DNA of 8,341 bases, from positions 1 through 8,341 of the forward strand of contig CAMYJY010000082.1 of NCBI GenBank assembly GCA_947258835.1. Direction: 5' to 3'. The notes under the pieces were generated by a model. The model was not told where the DNA came from. It made no database searches and worked only from the letters and a program-made list of their open reading frames with translations. This DNA is from an uncultured Pirellulales bacterium (GTDB taxonomy: Bacteria; Planctomycetota; Planctomycetia; Pirellulales; Lacipirellulaceae). Made by a program: the position numbers and the translations under genes. Of the stretch, positions 5,061 to 8,341 are shown in pieces; within the stretch, counting starts at the first letter, position 1; the number at the start of each line of letters is the position of its first letter.

Positions 5061-7781
5061 TTACGACGGGTCTCCTTCGCCGGCCACCAACAGCCGTGCC
5101 AGCGTGTTGGCCAAGTGATCGAGGGCTTCACGATTGGGCAAGGTCACCGTCAGCCGCTGCTGCCCTTGTTCATCCTCTTCCACGCACCGCGCCAGATTGC
5201 CGCGGAGGCCGGCCACGATTTTCGGCGCGGGGGCTGGCGTCTCGGCGCCCTCGTCAACCAACTCACCCAGGAAATGAAACACCGCCCCCAGCATCTCTCC
5301 GCCGGCCGCGGCGACCCGTTGGCCATGCTCTGAAAATCTCTGCAAATCCTGTTCGGCCTGCTGTTGGGCAGAAACATCCACGGGCGCTTCCGGCCGCGAG
5401 CCGACCAACACCTCCAAGCGTCGCTTCATTTCTTCCAGGTTGCTGACAAAGTCCAGGGAATCCACATCGGATTCCGAGTCCAGCGCCGCCAGAGCCAGGT
5501 CGTGCTTTTGGGAAAGGGTGGTGAGCAGGTTTTCTTCCAGCGTATCTTCCGTGACCAACACAAACACCTGCACCGGCTGTTTTTGACCCATCCGATGCGC
5601 GCGGGCAATACGTTGTTCCAACACGGCCGGGTTCCAGGGCAAGTCGACGTTGATCACCGTATTGGCCGCTTGCAAGTTCAAACCGGTCGCACCGGCATTG
5701 GTCGTGATGAACAGTTTGCAGTCCGGATCGTGTTGAAAGCGATGCACAAGTTGCTGCCGCTTTTTCTGCGGCACCGAACCATCCAGACGTACGTAATCCA
5801 GCTGATATTTTTGCAGGATCGGTTCGATTAAGCTCAGCATGGTCGTCCATTCAGAAAACAGCACCGCCTTGCGGTCCTCTTCCCTAAATAGCCGTTCGAC
5901 CAATTCCTCCAGCCGCTCCAGCTTGCTGGAATAGGACGGTTGTTGCTTGTCGACCAAGAACGTGCTGTTGGCGGACATCCGGCACATGAGCAGGGCGGTC
6001 CGCAGCTTGAGCAGGTCCATCTCCGTGAGAAACGCCTTGGACGCAATCATGCTCACCGTCTGCATGTGCCCCGCGTGCAGCTCCGCCTGTTCCTCAGTGG
6101 GTGGGATGCGGACGATATTTGTCGTCCGGGGTGGCAGCTGATCCAGTACCGACTCGCGGGTGCGCCGCAAGAGGATGGGCCGGAGATTGGCTCGCAGTGC
6201 GTCCAGGTTTTTGTACCCGATCACCTTGCCATTTTCGTCCACCACCCGGTGCCGATTGAAAAAGCGAAAAGCAGGAGCCAGGCGCCGATCGTCGATGAAC
6301 TGCACTACGGAAAAGAGCTCGTCCAGGCGGTTTTCCAGCGGGGTCCCCGACAAGACGAGTGCCAAGGGGGACTTGAGACTCTTGACCAGATTGCTGGTCT
6401 TGGATTCCCAATTTTTGATCCGCTGGCCCTCGTCCAAAATGATCAGGTCCCACTGGACCTGCTCGATGGGCAGCAAGTCGCGGAGGACTTGCTCATAATT
6501 ACAAATCGTAAAGAAGCACTCGTTGTCATACTGGCCTGCCCGCTGATCGGCTGAGCCCAAAATCAGCTGGACATCGCGATCGGAAAAACGATGGATTTCA
6601 TTGCGCCACTGGGATTTGAGCGAGGTCGGACAAATCACCAACACTTTGCGAATTCCCGCTTCCCGCGCAAGTAGCTCGGCCACACCAATCCCCTGAATGG
6701 TCTTGCCCAGGCCCATGTCGTCGGCCAGCACCGCACGTCCCGCTCCGACCGCAAAACCAATCCCGTCCAATTGATAGGGCAGCAACTCTGTTTTAAGCAG
6801 TGTGGTCCGTAAGGGATGGTGGGCCGGATCCCGGCGAATTTGGTCGGTCAGTGTCTTGATGCGACCGGCAAACAACCGCTGCTGGATCAATTCCTCGGCA
6901 TCGGGATAGACGATCACCGGAAAACCGGCTTGCTCCAACCTACCAATCCGCTTGACCAGTTGCGGTACATCGTCGATGGCACGATCCAGCAGCGGTCTGG
7001 CGATTTTTTCCGCCGGCGGCTCCAGCCGGTGGGGCGCTTCGAGCCGCAGCTCCAAATCACCCTCGTAGCGGACATGCACGGCAAATTGCTTAATTTTCGG
7101 AGGACGACGCTGCGCCCCGGAAAACTTGGACCGGACGCGATCCAAGGCATAGATTAAGTGCTTGCACGTGCCCAACGTATTGGTGCGGAAGTCGGGACAA
7201 GAGCAGTACGATTGGCCCCGCTGTTCGCCACGCAAGGCCAGCCGATAGGACTTGCCCGACGCGGCGCTGGTCAGCACGTAATCCGTCCAGGCCCGCTGGG
7301 GATTCGCCGACTTGAGCCGGAATTTTTCTTCCCGGGCCCGCACGGCCCGCTCCTGAATGGCCCGCTCGACAAGCTGCTCTTCGTTGAGGTGCTCCAGCGG
7401 AAGATCCATGATGGGCGCGTCGGATAGCCCGAGGGCATACTTGTCTTCCAAAATCAAGGAAAACGCCGCGCCCACATGTTCGCACGTATGATCACACTGC
7501 GTGCAATTCCAGTGCAAGCGGTTCTTCTCCGCGGCCATCAGCGTCATGGTCACCACGACATCTTGATCTTGGCACGTAGAAAAGTCTTTTAGCTTCAAGC
7601 GGAACAGATCGTCGCCCAGATGCACATCACGATCGATGTCGATCGTGTCGTACTTTCCACCCTGTTGCAACAATTCCTTGCCCGATTTACCCAGGAGTTG
7701 GCAGGTCGATACATAGGTTAGCCGCGAGAGGCGATCCTGAAGCTTAAGTTTCCTGCTCTTTTTTGTCTTTTTCGTCTTCAT
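5061..7781 (-). CDS. SNF2/HepA-family DNA-dependent ATPase with SWIM zinc finger
   Basis: 906 aa; probably a cytoplasmic DNA translocase that remodels protein-DNA or transcription complexes, using ATP without true strand separation. The start codon is at 7781, with only a G-rich stretch upstream as possible ribosome site. A lysine-rich N-terminus (KTKKTKKSRK) leads to a Cys/His cluster (C93, C96, C100, H102) and then a canonical SWIM finger, CxCx10CxH (C193, C195, C206, H208). The helicase core is intact: motif I DDMGLGKT (354-361), Ia region CPTSLKSQW (384-392), motif II DEGQ (450-453, in place of DEAH), III SGTPLENR (478-485), V TTNAGATGLNLQ (693-704) and VI QRIARAHRMGQ (723-733). A C-terminal extension (~770-906) has no motif I know. 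SWIM-SNF2 fusions are known in bacteria, and their cellular roles are poorly defined. It stands alone, convergent with the 164-aa gene. Confidence 0.95.
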   Translation of the reverse strand: MKTKKTKKSRKLKLQDRLSRLTYVSTCQLLGKSGKELLQQGGKYDTIDIDRDVHLGDDLFRLKLKDFSTCQDQDVVVTMTLMAAEKNRLHWNCTQCDHTCEHVGAAFSLILEDKYALGLSDAPIMDLPLEHLNEEQLVERAIQERAVRAREEKFRLKSANPQRAWTDYVLTSAASGKSYRLALRGEQRGQSYCSCPDFRTNTLGTCKHLIYALDRVRSKFSGAQRRPPKIKQFAVHVRYEGDLELRLEAPHRLEPPAEKIARPLLDRAIDDVPQLVKRIGRLEQAGFPVIVYPDAEELIQQRLFAGRIKTLTDQIRRDPAHHPLRTTLLKTELLPYQLDGIGFAVGAGRAVLADDMGLGKTIQGIGVAELLAREAGIRKVLVICPTSLKSQWRNEIHRFSDRDVQLILGSADQRAGQYDNECFFTICNYEQVLRDLLPIEQVQWDLIILDEGQRIKNWESKTSNLVKSLKSPLALVLSGTPLENRLDELFSVVQFIDDRRLAPAFRFFNRHRVVDENGKVIGYKNLDALRANLRPILLRRTRESVLDQLPPRTTNIVRIPPTEEQAELHAGHMQTVSMIASKAFLTEMDLLKLRTALLMCRMSANSTFLVDKQQPSYSSKLERLEELVERLFREEDRKAVLFSEWTTMLSLIEPILQKYQLDYVRLDGSVPQKKRQQLVHRFQHDPDCKLFITTNAGATGLNLQAANTVINVDLPWNPAVLEQRIARAHRMGQKQPVQVFVLVTEDTLEENLLTTLSQKHDLALAALDSESDVDSLDFVSNLEEMKRRLEVLVGSRPEAPVDVSAQQQAEQDLQRFSEHGQRVAAAGGEMLGAVFHFLGELVDEGAETPAPAPKIVAGLRGNLARCVEEDEQGQQRLTVTLPNREALDHLANTLARLLVAGEGDPS

Positions 7782-8164
7782 GACCGGAAGCCCCCGTGCT
7801 CTGAGCGGTGAAATTTTTGATCCTGCCGTGCGTTCAATTTAACAACCAGGATTGCAAATTCAAGAGACAACGGGAGCGGGCACATGCCGGGGCCTTGAAA
7901 CGGAGGCCTTGAAACGGGACAGGCTACTAACGGTGAAAGTTATTGATGTTTGCGCAAATTTATTGTCCCAACGATGGGTCTGAAACCCTGGCCTCAGGCG
8001 AAACCTTGAGGTTTTACTTTGTTTGTGGTGTGCTGATTGGGTGCCACTGCTGGCTTGTCCCAATCCTGTTCGGCACGAGACTTGCAGGGGGGTGACAATT
8101 TGCCTCAGAAGAAAAGGAGCAAGTTTGCACCAGGCTCTCCGCTGGATTCGCGCCGCTCTCCTGC
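7782..8164. other. Gene-free region upstream of the SNF2 gene
   Basis: No credible coding sequence on either strand. The promoter of the SNF2 gene should lie here, but I cannot identify a convincing -35/-10 pair. Small structures seen: a tandem repeat at 7891-7917 and a weak stem AAACC/GGTTT (8001-8005 with 8010-8014) that competes with CCTCA/TGAGG (7992-7996 with 8007-8011). The open frames across it are short and run into the palindromic repeats on the right. Confidence 0.5.
7891..7917. repeat. Two-copy 14-bp-period direct repeat
   Basis: GGCCTTGAAACGG occurs at 7891-7903 and again at 7905-7917, separated by one A. The period of 14 bp equals that of the array at 1-42, though the sequence is unrelated. 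It is about 110 bp upstream of the SNF2 start, so it could be a binding-site pair or a slippage product. Confidence 0.6.
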
Positions 8165-8234
8165 GTCATTCCCGCGCAGGCGGGAATCTAGACCACTGGC
8201 ACTGCTACTGGATTCCCGCCTGCGCGGGAATGAC
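8165..8234. repeat. Inverted pair of ATTCCC(N8)GGGAAT palindromic repeats (dRS3-like)
   Basis: A 27-bp left arm (8165-8191) and right arm (8208-8234) are reverse complements at 26 of 27 positions, separated by 16 bp. Each arm is itself a hairpin: ATTCCCGC and GCGGGAAT around a 4-nt loop in the left arm (8168-8187), mirrored at 8212-8231. This fits the ATTCCC(N8)GGGAAT form known from Neisseria dRS3 and from similar repeats in many genomes. A truncated third copy, GCGGGAATGACT, follows at 8245-8256, repeating 8224-8235. Translation through it gives the familiar spurious peptide HSRAGGNL...WIPACAGMT, so open frames here should not be called genes. Confidence 0.88.
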
Positions 8235-8276
8235 TAGGGATGCTGCGGGAATGACTGGCCCCCCATACTGCCGACT

Positions 8277-8340
8277 AAATCGTTACTAGCGTTGGATGCC
8301 ACCCGGGGGGGAAATTCAGGCCACCACATCAAATCGTTAC
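8277..8340. repeat. Short direct repeat at the right edge
   Basis: AAATCGTTAC occurs at 8277-8286 and 8331-8340, a spacing of 54 bp. The stretch between includes a run of seven G residues (8305-8311). No gene is visible. The second copy ends one base before the window edge, so a longer array cannot be excluded. Confidence 0.45.
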
Positions 8341-8341
8341 C

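Noticed and set aside
5027..5446. Plus-strand open frame overlapping the 3' end of the SNF2 gene
   Set aside because: Antisense shadow that starts beside the terminator stem-loop and is rich in Pro, Arg and Ala with no motif.
8023..8289. Plus-strand open frames containing HSRAGGNL and WIPACAGMT
   Set aside because: These peptides are the translation of the ATTCCC(N8)GGGAAT repeat, a frequent database artefact, not a gene.

Overview
The window looks like an ordinary chromosomal segment of a GC-rich bacterium, most probably a planctomycete. This is inferred from the unusual sigma factor with an N-terminal helix-turn-helix extension, a SWIM-zinc-finger SNF2 protein, a secreted protein of no recognised family, weak or absent Shine-Dalgarno sequences at two of the four genes, and a short stem-loop (5038-5060) whose KKVPDTFF-type translation I recall from many planctomycete genomes. 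The taxonomic call rests on memory, not on a search.

Left part (1-890): a 14-bp tandem repeat at the window edge, then tRNA-Tyr(GTA) and tRNA-Thr(TGT), both on the minus strand. They are probably transcribed in the order Thr then Tyr from a sigma-70-type promoter at 426-453. Next comes a gene-free stretch that ends in a striking pair of inverted, structured repeats (724-845). Each copy is a long hairpin with a symmetric internal mismatch followed by a short GCA-loop hairpin, and 11 of the 12 differences between the copies lie in stems and preserve pairing. This REP/BIME-like element is the most interesting non-coding signal here. Its right half may also serve as the terminator of the sigma gene.

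Middle (890-4939): a minus-strand sigma-70-family gene (554 aa) with three probable DNA-binding helix-turn-helix segments before the sigma core, no obvious sigma region 3, and altered -10-recognition residues. A divergent intergenic region of about 400 bp follows, then a plus-strand secreted protein of unknown function (448 aa) and a small acidic protein of unknown function (164 aa).

Right part (5038-8341): a minus-strand SNF2/HepA-type ATPase (906 aa) with an N-terminal cysteine/histidine cluster, a canonical SWIM finger and a complete helicase core. Beyond it lie about 560 bp without a gene, containing short tandem repeats and a second palindromic repeat family, of ATTCCC(N8)GGGAAT type, arranged as a 27-bp inverted pair.

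The genes do not form an obvious operon or shared pathway. I see no CRISPR array, no transposase gene and no defence cassette. The candidate for something undescribed is the covarying double-hairpin repeat, followed by the divergent sigma factor.
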